Of a DNA stretch of 64,000 bases, positions 47,656 through 60,400 are shown piece after piece. The number at the start of each line of letters is the position of its first letter. The stretch's first letter is position 1. This stretch comes from Macrotrachela quadricornifera (lineage: Eukaryota; Rotifera; Eurotatoria; Philodinida; Philodinidae), in the NCBI GenBank assembly GCA_022393335.1, contig JAJEKB010021015.1:150211-214210 (forward strand), given 5' to 3'. Below the pieces are notes generated by a model, which worked only from the letters and a program-made list of their open reading frames with translations, was not told the origin of the DNA and did no database searches. A program made the translations under genes and the position numbers.

Positions 47656-49041
47656 ATCATATTTAAATAGAAGATAAGGGTATTGGCTGTATGTTATCTA
47701 ACATTTTTATTAACCACTTAACAGAAAGGAGAAGATATGTAAAACTTGTTCCTATGAGAAACAATATAAAATGTACAATATGTAACGCAGAAGATGCAAA
47801 ACTATTTTTAAAAAGATGTCATCAACGTACATCGAGAAATATTAATGCTCATAGCGGTTACAAACAGATATTTTTCCATTTGACAACTCTTTTTAGTAGC
47901 GACAAAACCATGTATCTAGAACACCCCAAAATCGCTACTCACTCGAGATATATTTAGGCACACCGGTCGCTCAGGAATGGTCCGATCAATAATGACAATT
48001 CTGTTGATAACTGCGTCATTTCTTGACGGATCCTTCTCATCTTCTTCTCTCAATCGAGACATTGATGAGGCAATTCTGTGCACAAAATTTCAGCACAATC
48101 GGATGTAGTTGTGAAGAGTTATCGTGTAAACGACCGGACAGCTGGACACACTAACCAATTCTAGGTTGTACTCACTTTTTGAGTACACAAAAAGATTATC
48201 AAAATTAATCATTTTCTGTAATTCATGAATCATTATTTTATTTACACATTTAATAGAAAGGTATTTCGAAATCTATAACTTTTAAATCACTCACTCGAAG
48301 ACGATGCATAAGAGGGTACTTGGTAAAGATGATAGCTTCAGTGAGTGAACTAAACCAAAAAAAAAATACAATTTCGAATTAACAAATAAGATATGTAGCA
48401 ATTTTTTGTATGTTTTGAAAAAAAAACGAATGTTTCAATCGAAAATACTTTTTTATGCGCATCATGATAGACTTGAGCAAGTATTGTAAACAATATCAAT
48501 TGTAGATTCAAAAAACAATTGTCATTTATATAGGCCAAAATAATGAAATGAATCTATTATTGAATGTGTTGTAAGAAATATTACAAAAAATGATTTGAAA
48601 GTATAGCGACACTCTTTACCATATCGATCTGTGTATAATAAAGACCTTCACTATAAAATTTATAATATAAATATTTTTATATTTCTTAATTCGACAATTT
48701 GAAGTTGGAGATTTGTAACCGATAAGTAAATTTGATTTCCTATACTATGAATGAAACAATATATAATTAGATGTTCATCATATTTAACAAACTACATTTG
48801 TTTAACACTAGATTTATGTATCACATTTTTTTAAATATAGAATAAGGTATCTTACAGAAAAAAATACTGCTTTTTCAAACATTATGTTAAATACATTGAT
48901 GTTCAGTGCCCTCTATCGATCTTAATAACTGACTGTACTTTAAATCCAATAATAATTTTGTAGTACAGTGAGTAAATTTTTCTATTTCATATCATATCAT
49001 TATAGATAGTTTTAATATTAAAGATTGATTGCGTGATCAAC
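47656..49041. other. Boundary stretch between the repeat-rich half and the core genes
   Basis: AT-rich. Around 48060-48160 there is a less AT-rich phrase (AAATTTCAGCACAATCGGAT... CGACCGGACAGCTGGACA) resembling transposon-derived text seen in many invertebrate genomes. A shorter version of the TTTCAG..AATCGG word occurs inside the element at 31185-31963. No gene is called. Confidence 0.4.
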
Positions 49042-51264
49042 ATGCTTCGAGTGTATTCCAGTAAGTCGTTTTTATTTATTTTTTTGATCAAATACAAAAT
49101 TATTTAATATAGTTCATCAAATGATTCGATCAATGAATCGATTTATGTCATCATTACCTACATATGAAACAATAAAATTAAGTCAACCGAAACCGCATGT
49201 AACTCTTGTTGAATTAAATCGACCAACAAAACTTAATGCTATGAACAAAGAATTATTCGAGTAGAATACTTTTTTTTTCTCTCTATATTAATATGATATT
49301 ATTTTTTTTTCAAAGTGAATTGAAAACATGTTTCGAACAATTAAACATTGACAAAACATGTCGAGCTATCGTATTAACTGGTTCTGGCAAAGCATTTACT
49401 GCTGGTAAATTTTCTTCTTTCACCAATTAACATATTTTATTTTACGTATATTTTAGGTATTGATGTTAAATATTTATCAACTAGTGCTGTTGCTGAACTT
49501 GGCCCTATTGATGATATAGCACGAAAAGCATTACATCTTCGACGTATGATACAACGAACACAAGCATCTTTAAGAGCAGTTGATAAAGTAAATAATATTG
49601 TTGATTTTTTTCTTTCTTTTAATTATGAAATTATGATTTTCAGTGTGAAAAACCAGTAATAGCCGCTATTCATGGTCATTGTATTGGTGCTGGTGTTGAT
49701 CTATCAGCTTGTTGTGATATTCGTTATAGTTCTCGTGATGCAACATTTTCTATTAAAGTATTCATACTTTTTATATAAAGTAAATATCACTACTATATTT
49801 GTATTTATAGGAAGTTGATATGGGTTTAGCAGCTGATGTAGGTACATTACAAATTTTACCTAAATTAATTACTGATCATAGTCGCTTTCGTGAGCTTGTT
49901 TTTACGTCACGAACATTTGATTCAAACGAAGCACAACAAATTGGACTTGTCAGGTAAATATTTTCATAGGTAGTGGAACGTATAAACTTGAAATTAAAGA
50001 ATCGTGTACTTCAAAGGCAACGTATTCGTATCCAAACATTTATCTTCTCATTTGGAATTTCATCATAAAACTTATTTTCTCAGTTTTATGCCTTTAAAGC
50101 CGAATGTCCCTTTTAAGGGACATTGTGAAAAACGCTATAGAAGATGTAATAAAACCGTTTACGCAAAAACTAATATTTGTTTAGACTTTGGTAGTCTGAT
50201 AGAAGACATAGAGTGAAAAAAGAACTTTCTTAAAACTGAGTATCAGAAGTGCTAGTAGGATTTGTAAAACTTGCGAATTTTTGCTTTTCTGTGTGATATC
50301 GCTAAACATAACATCAGGCTGTCTAATGAAATCATTCCGGAAACTTTTAACCGACTTACTGGTACATAATGATAGCGTAAAAAAATGTCCTTTGGAAGGC
50401 ACCTTCGGTCTTAACATGCCAAAAAATTTCGAGCAAGTCTTACATTGAAAAAGTGTAAAATATTGCTTTAATTCGCTGTTTAAATAACAACAAACAACTA
50501 AATAAGATTATTTCAAAGAAAAAAAAACTCTTTTTACATAAACTAAGAATAGAAAAAAATTGGTCTATTAAGACCGAATGCCTCCTCCAAAGGATACCCC
50601 ATAATTGTGTGAGTAGAAAGAAATACTTTTTTTTAACTATAAAATAAACATATTGAAGGTTCAGAAGCTCTGTTGTAGTAGTCAACTTTCGCTTATTGTC
50701 AGAGAAAGTTTCCTCGATTCTAAAGTGTTACAAAAAAGAAACAGCGAAGTAGAGCAATATCTTTCATGATGATAATAGAAGTAAACAAGAAAACATCTAT
50801 AGAAATTCATCTGACATTGAAACGTTCCTCTGCCTATGTTTTATTAGTCATTCAAAGTTTTAAAGACTAATTACTAAAAATCGTATGTCTTAAATTGAAT
50901 AACAGAAAAACAAAATTTTTCTTTCTTTTGATTATTCTTAGTCGTGTATTTGATACTCGTGAAGCATTACTTGATGCGGCTATATCATTAGCGCATGTTA
51001 TTGCTCGTAAAAGTCCAGTAGCTGTACAAGGTTCAAAAATAAATTTAAATTATGCACGTGATCATACAGTAGATGATAGTTTTACATTTGTGGTATGTTA
51101 ATAAAATTATTTAATAGATTCTAAATTTATTATTTCTATAGAATACATGGAATAGTAGTATGATGTTAACTGAAGATATTTTAAAAAGTGTTATGGCATC
51201 AACTGTATCAAAAGAAAAAAGTAACAAAGACATAAAAAATGATCTTGAATTTGAAGATGTTTAA
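49042..51264 (+). CDS. ECH1: Delta(3,5)-Delta(2,4)-dienoyl-CoA isomerase
   Basis: Eight exons: 49042-49060, 49113-49260, 49316-49404, 49457-49587, 49644-49757, 49811-49953, 50942-51092 and 51142-51264. All phases close, giving 305 aa. Crotonase-fold landmarks follow vertebrate ECH1 closely: [37 protein letters not shown] with the Asp corresponding to the catalytic loop, [18 protein letters not shown] with the catalytic Glu/Asp pair, and [18 protein letters not shown]. The enzyme rearranges 3,5-dienoyl-CoA during unsaturated fatty-acid beta-oxidation. The N-terminus ([17 protein letters not shown]) is basic and acid-free, which fits a mitochondrial presequence. The C-terminus ends FEDV rather than a peroxisomal SKL. 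Introns are 49-56 nt except the sixth (988 nt), which holds an inverted-repeat insertion. AATAAA lies at 51271-51276, 21 bp from the convergent gene. Confidence 0.93.
50004..50680. mobile_element. Inverted-repeat insertion inside ECH1 intron 6
   Basis: ATGCC..AAGCCGAATGTCCC..AAGGGACATTGTGAAAAACGC (from about 50090) recurs in inverted orientation at about 50370-50420 (ATGTCCTTTGGAAGGCACC, TCGGTCTTAACAT). A third word, AAGACCGAATGCC, lies near 50570. The frames at 50004-50216 (+) and 50181-50417 (-) mirror each other because of this. Exact ends were not resolved. Confidence 0.5.
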
Positions 51265-51285
51265 AACGAAAATAAATTATATTTA

Positions 51286-52038
51286 TTATCCACAAAATCT
51301 TGCAGACATTTTATAATAACGTTGAATAGCTTGTTTTAATTCAGGTTGATTTTCTTTAATATAACCATAATTTTTTTTATCAGATAATTTTTTATGCAAT
51401 AAACGACTTTGTTCATTAAGACCTGACATTTTACGTTCCATAGATATATGTCGATTAGCAAGATGATATTGATTATGTATTGTTAATGATAATTGTCGAT
51501 GATTTGGTTCATATTTTTCTTCTTGAATTTTTGAAATTAATTCTTGAAGATAAGATAAATGAGAATTAGTATGAGAATTTTCCTTAGATAAATTTCGTTC
51601 TCGAAGTGTTTGATCATGTTCTTTTTTAATAAAACTTCTATAATGATAAATTGGTTGACATGGATATAATTGACATTTATTTGAAAAAAGATGACAAGAA
51701 TTATCATTTGAAAGTAATTTTAATGAATATTTTTTATCATTTAAATTATTTTTAATTTTAGGAAATTTTTCATGATTTTCTATTTGATCTTTTGATAATG
51801 AATGACGTTTTTGTTCATGTGCAATTTGTTGAATAGTAATATCAAGTACTTGTTTTCGTTCACGTTCAAGTTTTTCTTGTGCTTTTCGACGTTGAAAATT
51901 TTTTTCATATTCATTAAATAAATGATTTAATTCTCGATGTAATTTATGTTCATATATTTGATTTAAATATACACGATGATGACGTGTTTGTCGAGATATA
52001 CGTTCAAGATTTTTTAATTTTTCAAATGATTTTTCCAT
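51286..52038 (-). CDS. Hypothetical basic coiled-coil protein
   Basis: A single-exon frame of 250 codons starts at the ATG complementary to 52036-52038. It is very rich in Lys, Arg, Glu, Gln and His. The N-terminal third (about residues 1-85, for example YEKNFQRRKAQEKLERERKQ) and residues ~160-235 are strongly helical and coiled-coil-like. The centre (about 105-140) contains several Cys residues. There is no signal peptide or membrane segment. It converges on ECH1 with only 21 bp between stop codons, and is divergent from TRNT1 across 332 bp, which may be a shared promoter. The composition resembles small cilium or axoneme proteins, but I do not recognise the family. Codon use matches the neighbouring core genes, so I think it is real. 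Confidence 0.75.
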   Translation of the reverse strand: MEKSFEKLKNLERISRQTRHHRVYLNQIYEHKLHRELNHLFNEYEKNFQRRKAQEKLERERKQVLDITIQQIAHEQKRHSLSKDQIENHEKFPKIKNNLNDKKYSLKLLSNDNSCHLFSNKCQLYPCQPIYHYRSFIKKEHDQTLRERNLSKENSHTNSHLSYLQELISKIQEEKYEPNHRQLSLTIHNQYHLANRHISMERKMSGLNEQSRLLHKKLSDKKNYGYIKENQPELKQAIQRYYKMSARFCG

Positions 52039-52370
52039 TAAAATTTCAATATTTTTATTTTCACCATATAAGAATTAAATATTATTAATGTATTTCGATA
52101 AAATAAGAAAAGAAAAAAAATGGTTATATTTTACTTTTATATTTACTTGTTCAAATTTTAATGACAATTGACAAGAAACCAAAATAATTGTTGTTATTAC
52201 TTAATAAATGTGTGTTGTTTGTTGACAGAAATAACATATTTTAAATGAGAAATTTAATGTGTCAATCATATTTGATTAGAATATTTTTTTGACATGAATA
52301 AAAGTTAATAATACAATGAAAAATAAAAAATAATTTGAAATTCTACTTATATAATTTATCTTCTTTCTAG
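52039..52370. promoter_or_regulatory. Likely bidirectional promoter region
   Basis: 332 bp separate the divergent starts of the coiled-coil gene (-) and TRNT1 (+). The DNA is AT-rich with no clear TATA box. The promoter role is inferred from gene layout only. Confidence 0.4.
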
Positions 52371-54365
52371 ATGGTAATATGTTTTCATTACAATCGCTTG
52401 GTTTTATTCAAGCCTATTTTTTCAAATATATTTTCTTCATTAAAATATTATTCTCGTACACCAACAATAGTTCGTTATCGTGCACAATCAAAAATGTTAA
52501 TAAAACAAAAAATTGATACACCACAATATCGTGCATTATTAACACCATCTTTACTTAAATTAGCTGAATTATTTCAAAAAAATCAATATGAATTACGTGT
52601 AGCTGGTGGTGCTGTTCGTGATATATTAATGAATATATATCCTCATGATGTTGATTTTGCAACAACAGCAACACCTGAACAAGTTAAACAAATGTTTATA
52701 AATGAAAATATACGAATGATTAATTTAAATGGTGAAAAACATGGAACAATAACAGCTCGTATTGATGATAAAGAAAATTTTGAAATAACAACATTAAGAG
52801 TTGATGTTGTTACAGATGGACGACATGCTGTTGTAGAATATACTCAAGATTGGCAATTAGATGCAAGTCGAAGAGATCTTACAATAAATGCTTTATTTCT
52901 TGGTTAATTTCATTCTATTATATACGCGATTGGAAATAATATTATTCCAGGGGGTATCACCTATAGTTTTCAATAGAAGAGATAATGAATTTTATATCAA
53001 ATGAAAGCTTATCTAAAATAAAAGTATTAAATTTCTGAAAGTTTTGCCATGTTCGATATTAAAAAGCTTGCATACACATTACTATTTAATATGAATAAAA
53101 TCCATTTTAGACGAGCTTTCATCTGATATAAAATTCATTATCTCTTCTATTGAAAATTATAAGCGATATCCACTGGAATAATATTATTTCCAACCGTGTA
53201 TATATATATAAATATAATTAAATTATTTTTATTTAGACCTAAAAGGAACTGTATATGATTATTATAATGGAATTGATGATCTTAAACATCGACGTGTTCG
53301 TTTTGTTGGTGATCCTAATGAACGTATACGAGAAGATTATCTTCGTATTCTTAGATATTTTCGATTTTTTGCTCGTCTTGCAAATGATAATACTAAACAT
53401 GATGAAGAAACATTAAAAGCACTAAGAGATAATGCTAATGGTTTAGCAAGTAAAAGAAAAACCTAATTTTCTATTTTTATTTTGTTTTTATACAGATATT
53501 TCTGGTGAACGTTTATGGATTGAATTAAAACGTATTGCTGAAGGACGTAATGCTGGTCAAGTATTAAAAATAATGCTTGAACAAAATATTGGTCAATATC
53601 TTGGTATGATTTGTCGTTTTTATTAATATTTGTTTCAAATTTTAATTTAGGTCTACCGTCAGATATGGATTTAAATCAAATAGAAGAACATTGGAAAAAA
53701 TGTCATCATACTAATCCACATGCTCTTACATTATTATTAAAACTTATTCGTAATATTGATGAAGTAAATAATTCAAAAATTTTATTTTTTTATATTCAAA
53801 AATAAATTTTATTTAGTTAACAAAATTTGAACAACGTATGAAATATTCAAATGATTGTCGTCGTTTATCTCAATTATTAATAACATATCGTGATTCAATA
53901 TCTATTCTTAATTCATCATCATCATCAAATGATCCATTAAAACCATATAAAGATTTACTTGTTGATTTATATTTATATGATTCAAATATAAAAGATAAGA
54001 TTATTGAATTACTTAAATATCAATATTATTTTAATGAAATTGAACAATTAATTAATTGGACAGTACCACATTTTCCAATATCTCCTGAAATGCTTGCATT
54101 AAAAGGTATTAAACAAAAAGCTAATTATAAAACTATCCTACATGAACTTCGACAAGAATGGAAAAAATCACATTTTAAAGCTACAGAGAAACAATTACTT
54201 GATGAAATATTACCAATAATATTAAAAAATTTAACAATAATAGGATCTTCATTAACAACTAATGACCAGATAAATATTAATCTATCAGCATTTACACTTC
54301 CGAAAAGACGTAAACATAAAGAATTAAAGTCAGATAATGTGACTAAAGCTATTCATACTTTATAA
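52371..54365 (+). CDS. TRNT1: CCA tRNA nucleotidyltransferase
   Basis: Five exons: 52371-52902, 53237-53449, 53496-53603, 53651-53763 and 53817-54365. Phases are consistent, giving 504 aa from the first ATG. A second in-frame Met at residue 42 ([16 protein letters not shown]) would give the cytosolic-length form. The preceding basic, aromatic leader suits mitochondrial import, as in human TRNT1. Signatures: [20 protein letters not shown] (class II nucleotidyltransferase with metal-binding DxD), [31 protein letters not shown] and [17 protein letters not shown], all in order. It then follows the human text through [20 protein letters not shown] and [15 protein letters not shown] segments. It adds and repairs the 3' CCA of tRNAs. 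Intron 1 (334 nt) is enlarged by a foldback MITE; the others are 46-53 nt. AATAAA lies at 54417-54422. Confidence 0.95.
52924..53199. mobile_element. TA-flanked foldback MITE in TRNT1 intron 1
   Basis: The left end ACGCGATTGGAAATAATATT is the inverted counterpart of the right end (reverse complement ACACGGTTGGAAATAATATT). Arms of about 100 bp match closely, including AATAGAAGAGATAATGAATT. The ends are flanked by TATA tracts, so a TA duplication is plausible. At 276 bp it accounts for most of the intron. Confidence 0.85.
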
Positions 54366-54774
54366 AAGAAAAAAAAATTTTTTTTTGTTTTTTGTGTTTA
54401 TTTTTGTTTTTGATAAAATAAAATGAATAACATTCAATTATGATTACTTATTATGAAATATATGTTGAGATAGACTATTCAAATATCATGGTTGGAAATT
54501 TCTTTTTCTATCCAGGCCTTTTTCTCTTTTATTTTGTATGTCAACAATAAACAAAGTATGAATAAAAATGACAAAAGCAAGCTTTACTAATGTTTTACTT
54601 TCCTAATATACCCTTTTCTGACATCATCTATTGACAATCAGAACAATACGGATTTCTTTCGATGGTGCAATAAAGAAGTAAGTATGCAAAAAACAGTCCA
54701 CGGTTCGAAAGTTGAGTCCTCGTATATTGGGGAAAAAAGAAAGGAAGAAGAAAAAAATACACACCTCCTTGTGA
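54366..54774. other. Intergenic stretch between TRNT1 and polyubiquitin
   Basis: It contains the TRNT1 polyadenylation region and the upstream promoter DNA of the polyubiquitin gene. No heat-shock element (alternating GAA/TTC) could be called with confidence. Confidence 0.4.
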
Positions 54775-54782
54775 TATATAAA
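54775..54782 (+). promoter_or_regulatory. TATA box of the polyubiquitin gene
   Basis: TATATAAA lies about 75 bp before the 5'-UTR intron donor. It would place initiation near 54805, inside a TTTCATTCG-like pyrimidine-rich stretch. Confidence 0.5.
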
Positions 54783-54857
54783 TGAAGTCGCTGAAGCTTA
54801 CTTTCATTCGATTACAGTTTCTTATTCAACAACACATTTTCTACAGTTACAAAACAA

Positions 54858-54916
54858 GTATGTCATCTTACTTTTTTGCTTAAAATTTCATATATATATC
54901 TTTCTCTATTATCCAG
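54858..54916 (+). other. 5'-UTR intron of the polyubiquitin gene
   Basis: AAACAA is followed by GTATGTC at 54858, and the intron ends TTATCCAG at 54916, 9 nt before the ATG at 54926. A 59-nt leader intron is common in animal polyubiquitin genes. Confidence 0.7.
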
Positions 54917-54925
54917 ATTTCAAAA

Positions 54926-55668
<743 letters not shown>

Positions 55669-56202
55669 ATAATAGCAATGCATTATTTATTCATTAGACA
55701 ACGTTTACTAACATTTTAAAATTTTTTTTTCAATGAAATATAAATGCTTATATTCTGTGTATTTGCTTAAAACAATTATTTTCTTTTACCAACAAAAAAG
55801 ATAATAAAAATAATAATTATAATTATTAAGAATGTGAATTTGTTTCTACATTGAATGAATTATGATTTACTCCATGAGGTTCATTTTGTTAAATATTCTT
55901 CTCTCCATGTATCAACTATGCGAACTGAAAAATTAGGAGTCATTTATTTTATGTTTGACAAGTCTCTATCCAAACCTATAATAAAACAAACGATATTAAC
56001 TATATCCCATAGTTCTTTGTGTGTCGAAAGATAAACGATTCAGTTGAGTTAAGATGGATGTACGTTTTAAAAACTCTTGCAATCAGACATCTTCTCTAAT
56101 TAAACTTTGTTCAAGTTATACATCTAGTCGTTTTGTCTCTGTTTGAATAAACAAAAAAATTCATAAACAATGAATAGAAGTATTAATTATTTAAAAAAGT
56201 AT
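55669..56202. other. Convergent intergenic stretch between polyubiquitin and PPCS
   Basis: AT-rich 3' flanks of two convergent genes; no further feature seen. Confidence 0.5.
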
Positions 56203-57071
56203 TTATTTCGTATCTGTTTGATAATTTCGATGTTTATCATATAAAAATTCAATAATATGAAATTCAATTTCTTTTAATCGATTAATTATTGTCCATTGTT
56301 TTTCTATTCGTTCATATATTCGAACTTGATCTGTACGTGTTTTTAATATATTTCCAATAATTATATCTTGATTATATTTTTCTGCTGATTGTAAACATTT
56401 TTCTTCAAGTATTTTTTCATCTGTTTCTAATTTAAATGAAACAACAAAAGCATCAGGTGCATATTCACCTTTAATAGAACCTAATAATTTTGGTACAGGT
56501 TTTAATCGAATAATTAATTCATTTTGTCCTGATGGAATTTTATGTTCTGTTAATTCATCATTTGGTATATAATAATCTGAAACAGCAGCACATGCATAAA
56601 TTAATACTGATCGACCATATGATTTTAATATAGTACAAAGTTGTTTAAGACCATTAAGATAATCTGTTACTGTTTGAAATGGAATTAAAAAAAGTGAATT
56701 TTTATGTTTATTATATTGTTCAAGATAAAAATTTTTATTTGATTGTGATTCATCAAATATATTTTTTATATGACGTTGATAAGGTAATGTTGATGAATGA
56801 CGATAGAAAAAAAGTACAATATAATCTTTTTCAAGAAAATATTCAACAGAAGCAGCACCACGTTGTCCAGTACTAAAATTATCAATAAAACGAACGGTAT
56901 TTTTTTCTAATGGCACTGTTGTTCCACCTGATGTTACTAATACAATTGAACGATTAGTCTGAATAATATATATACATATAGAAATAATTATTTCATAAAT
57001 AAAATACTGACTAATTCTTGTTTAGAAAGAAATGATTGAACATGTTCAAGATCAATATTCAAAGAAGTCAT
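56203..57071 (-). CDS. PPCS: Phosphopantothenate-cysteine ligase
   Basis: Two exons on the minus strand: 57071-57012 (20 codons, [15 protein letters not shown]...) and 56958-56203, with a 53-nt intron (donor GTCAGT, somewhat unusual). The product is 271 aa; human PPCS is about 311. Landmarks: [13 protein letters not shown] (nucleotide-binding loop), [20 protein letters not shown], the Y-F-R segment [25 protein letters not shown] and KIPSG, and [14 protein letters not shown]. These follow the eukaryotic monofunctional enzyme. It joins 4'-phosphopantothenate with cysteine (ATP-dependent in animals), the second step of coenzyme A synthesis, in the cytosol. It lies 380 bp from the next minus-strand gene. 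Confidence 0.93.
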
Positions 57072-57450
57072 ATTTAAATCTGAAAATTATTTAATACTAT
57101 AATCTCATGTATATTTTCTATTCTATATCAAATGAAATAAGTCAAGTCTCGATACGAGACATTCCAGTCTAACTTTTTTTTATTTATTTGGTATATATTT
57201 AAAGAAAAAAAAAAAGAAAAAGAAAAGATAACATTCAAAGACGGTATACAAAAAAAAACAAGTTACGTAATAGTCGCTAAAACAACATCAAAAAAATACT
57301 TTTGTTTTGTTTTTTTTTAAATTTCATTATCATATCTCTGTACATGATTATACATAAATATATACTCATGGCAAGTACTTTTATAGCACCGTTAAATCCC
57401 TGAGATTAAAAATGATATTGAAAAAGAAAATAACTAAGAGAGATTCATTA
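57072..57450. other. Intergenic stretch between PPCS and the Bark-like gene
   Basis: Both genes are on the minus strand. The stretch is A/T-run rich, including a poly-purine tract near 57200-57235. No motif is called. Confidence 0.4.
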
Positions 57451-60400
57451 TTAAATATCAGTTTCAAGTGGTGGTGGTGGTATTTCATTTCGTATATTAC
57501 TTGTTTGTGAATGTGAATCAAGTTGTATATATGTTTTTTTTTCATTATTTGGTGTAAGTAAATGAAGTTGGTCAGGACGATGTCGACGTGGATGATGTGC
57601 TGGTGATACATAAGCTGGTGGTGGTGATATTGAACCTGTTGATACACTTGCTGTTGAATCTTGTTGTAAATTATGTTGATTTATATTACGTAATGAACGT
57701 CTATGTGTAATTGGTGGAGCTATTGGAGGATTTATTGGTGTTTGTATACGTTCAAAACGTCGTCGACTACGATATAATGTTGCTGAATCATTTGTAGTTG
57801 TTGAATAAACACTTGATTGATCTGTATTTGTATTAAGTACAAGTGCACGTTGAGAATTTGTATCATCACTTAATGCTGGTGTTGATGCTTTTGGTATATT
57901 ATGATTTAATTTTAATAATGAAAAATCATGATGTACCGGTGATGATGTTGATAAATCGTTATCAGAATTAATTGTTGCACTACTTAATGGACGACTTGAT
58001 AATGATAATGATGATAATGGTAATTTATTTATTGTTGTACCATTTGTTAATGTTGATAATGTTGAACTTTTTATAAGTGTATTATCATTTGTTTTATGTA
58101 ATGATAATGTTGATTGTTTATTCATTTCTTGTTTAACACTACGACGTAAGGAATTTTGTCGTTGAAAATTATCTTTTCGACGTTGACGAGATTTACAATA
58201 CCAACAAAAAAGAAATATAATTATTAATATAATCATTAATAATAAACATAATATAGCTATAAGTAAATCACCACGAATAATTAATTTAACACCATCAAAT
58301 TGTTGTTCTAAAAACAAAAAAAAAATTTTCTTTTAAAATAAAAAAACAAACCATTCAATTACCTTTTTCACAAATAAATGCAGCTGTTGAACTACAACTA
58401 ATATCTATTATTTCCATATCATTAAATATTCGACATATATCATTATGATTTTCTTTTCTTAACCAAATACCGGATGATGGTACAGCATCACTATTTAAAC
58501 CTTGATATTGTGATGTTCGTACTAATGAACGAAGTATAACAATACGATTAATTGGTGTGTCACGTCGTGTTATTCGAGCATCAATACTTGAACACATTTC
58601 TTGTGCGATATGATAAGTTGTTATAGCACCAAAATAGATATAACATAATGTATCATCAAGTATCCAACCAGGATCACATTTACCTAAACACAAAAACCAA
58701 AATGTAAAAATAAAAAAAAAAAAAATAAAATTTTTATTTTTTTATTAAAACCTTGTCGAAGACGAGTAGAATCAAGATATGGTGGATAATAATTAACTTC
58801 TATTAATGTTTTATTATCATATTTATCATAAATACGTGCACCAATATCGTCAATATCACCAATTCGTCCCCAAAAATTTAATGATGCATTGACTGATCGA
58901 GATTCCATACGATTCGGTTTACTAAATAAATAAATTTTAAATAATGAATAAATTTTTTTTTTCTTCATACAAAAGACGTGATTGTGTTCGCATTTCATAT
59001 CGACTATCCCAATTATCAAATGTATTAAACATATATATTTGTCTTGGATTACTAAGTTCAATAACAGCACCCGTTCTTAAATATATATAAATATTTATTA
59101 TAGCAAAAAAAAAGGAAAATTGTAAAAGAACAAACCGATCAAATAATTGTTGATTAAGATTACCAACAGCTCGATTATTTCGAAATAAATTCATTTCTAC
59201 TGCTGGAAATGGTGCTGTTATCTTTTCAAAACCAACCATTGATAAAATATTTACACCAGTATTATTATATACTTGATTACGACTAAATTAAAGAATTTTT
59301 TTTTAAATTCTTATTTAAAAAAAAAACAGAAAGAGCAAAACTAAAGGAAGTTGCTTCTATACCCACTCTCAACATTTTGGTTCTTTAATTCTTTTTTAAT
59401 TGCGACTCAGGTGAGGATACAAGATTACATAATCATTTTCTATAAAAAACAATTTTTTAATAATTAAAATCTCGAAATACTAATCGTCTTTTTAGGAACT
59501 ATAGTGCTACCGAACAGAACTTTATTCGAGATAAAACAAAAACAAACTAATCAAGATTGTCGATAATTTGCTTTTTCATCTCTCATGAAATTTCATCAAA
59601 AACAAAAACATTTATACCTAAAATTTGCTACAACTGAATCAAAATTAATAATATTTCTATCATATGCATCATTAAACATAATTGCATTATGCATTGCATA
59701 TAAATTACAAAATGCTGACATTTCCATTCCATTAAAAGTTAAAACAGAATCATTACTAAAACAAAGAAAAACATAAGAATAAAAAAAAAAATTTCTTTTT
59801 CTTATTAATATTTACTTATTTCGATAGAAAACATTATTAAAAAGATAACCATTAAATATTGATGATAATGATTGACTATAACATTGTATATATGTTCCAC
59901 CTAAATTTCTACTTAACCAATTATTACCAAAATAAAATCGTTGAGAATTTTGAAATAGAAAAGAATTTATTGGTAATGATGAAGAATTATAACGATAATA
60001 ACCATTATAAATAAGTGTATTTGATTGAAAATAAATATTAGCTGATCGTTCACCAGCTGATATATATTTTAATACACCTTGTTGATTACCCAAAAAGACA
60101 TTATCTGATATTTGATGAACTATTTCTCGTGTAGCTAAAATCAAAGAATTTTATTTTATTAAAAAAAAAACTAATTCTTAAACTTACAAAATGGTGTTAC
60201 AGGAAAAAGTGTTACTTCTGCCATAAAACCATTTATTTTACTTCCACTTGATGCATGTATTGTTATTCTTAAACAACCTTTTTCAATACTATATAAATGT
60301 TTCCATACTGTATCACTTGAACCATTTGTTAATGAAATTAATAATTCATCATTACCATTAATTACACGATGAATTTCAATCCAATCATTTTGATATGTAC

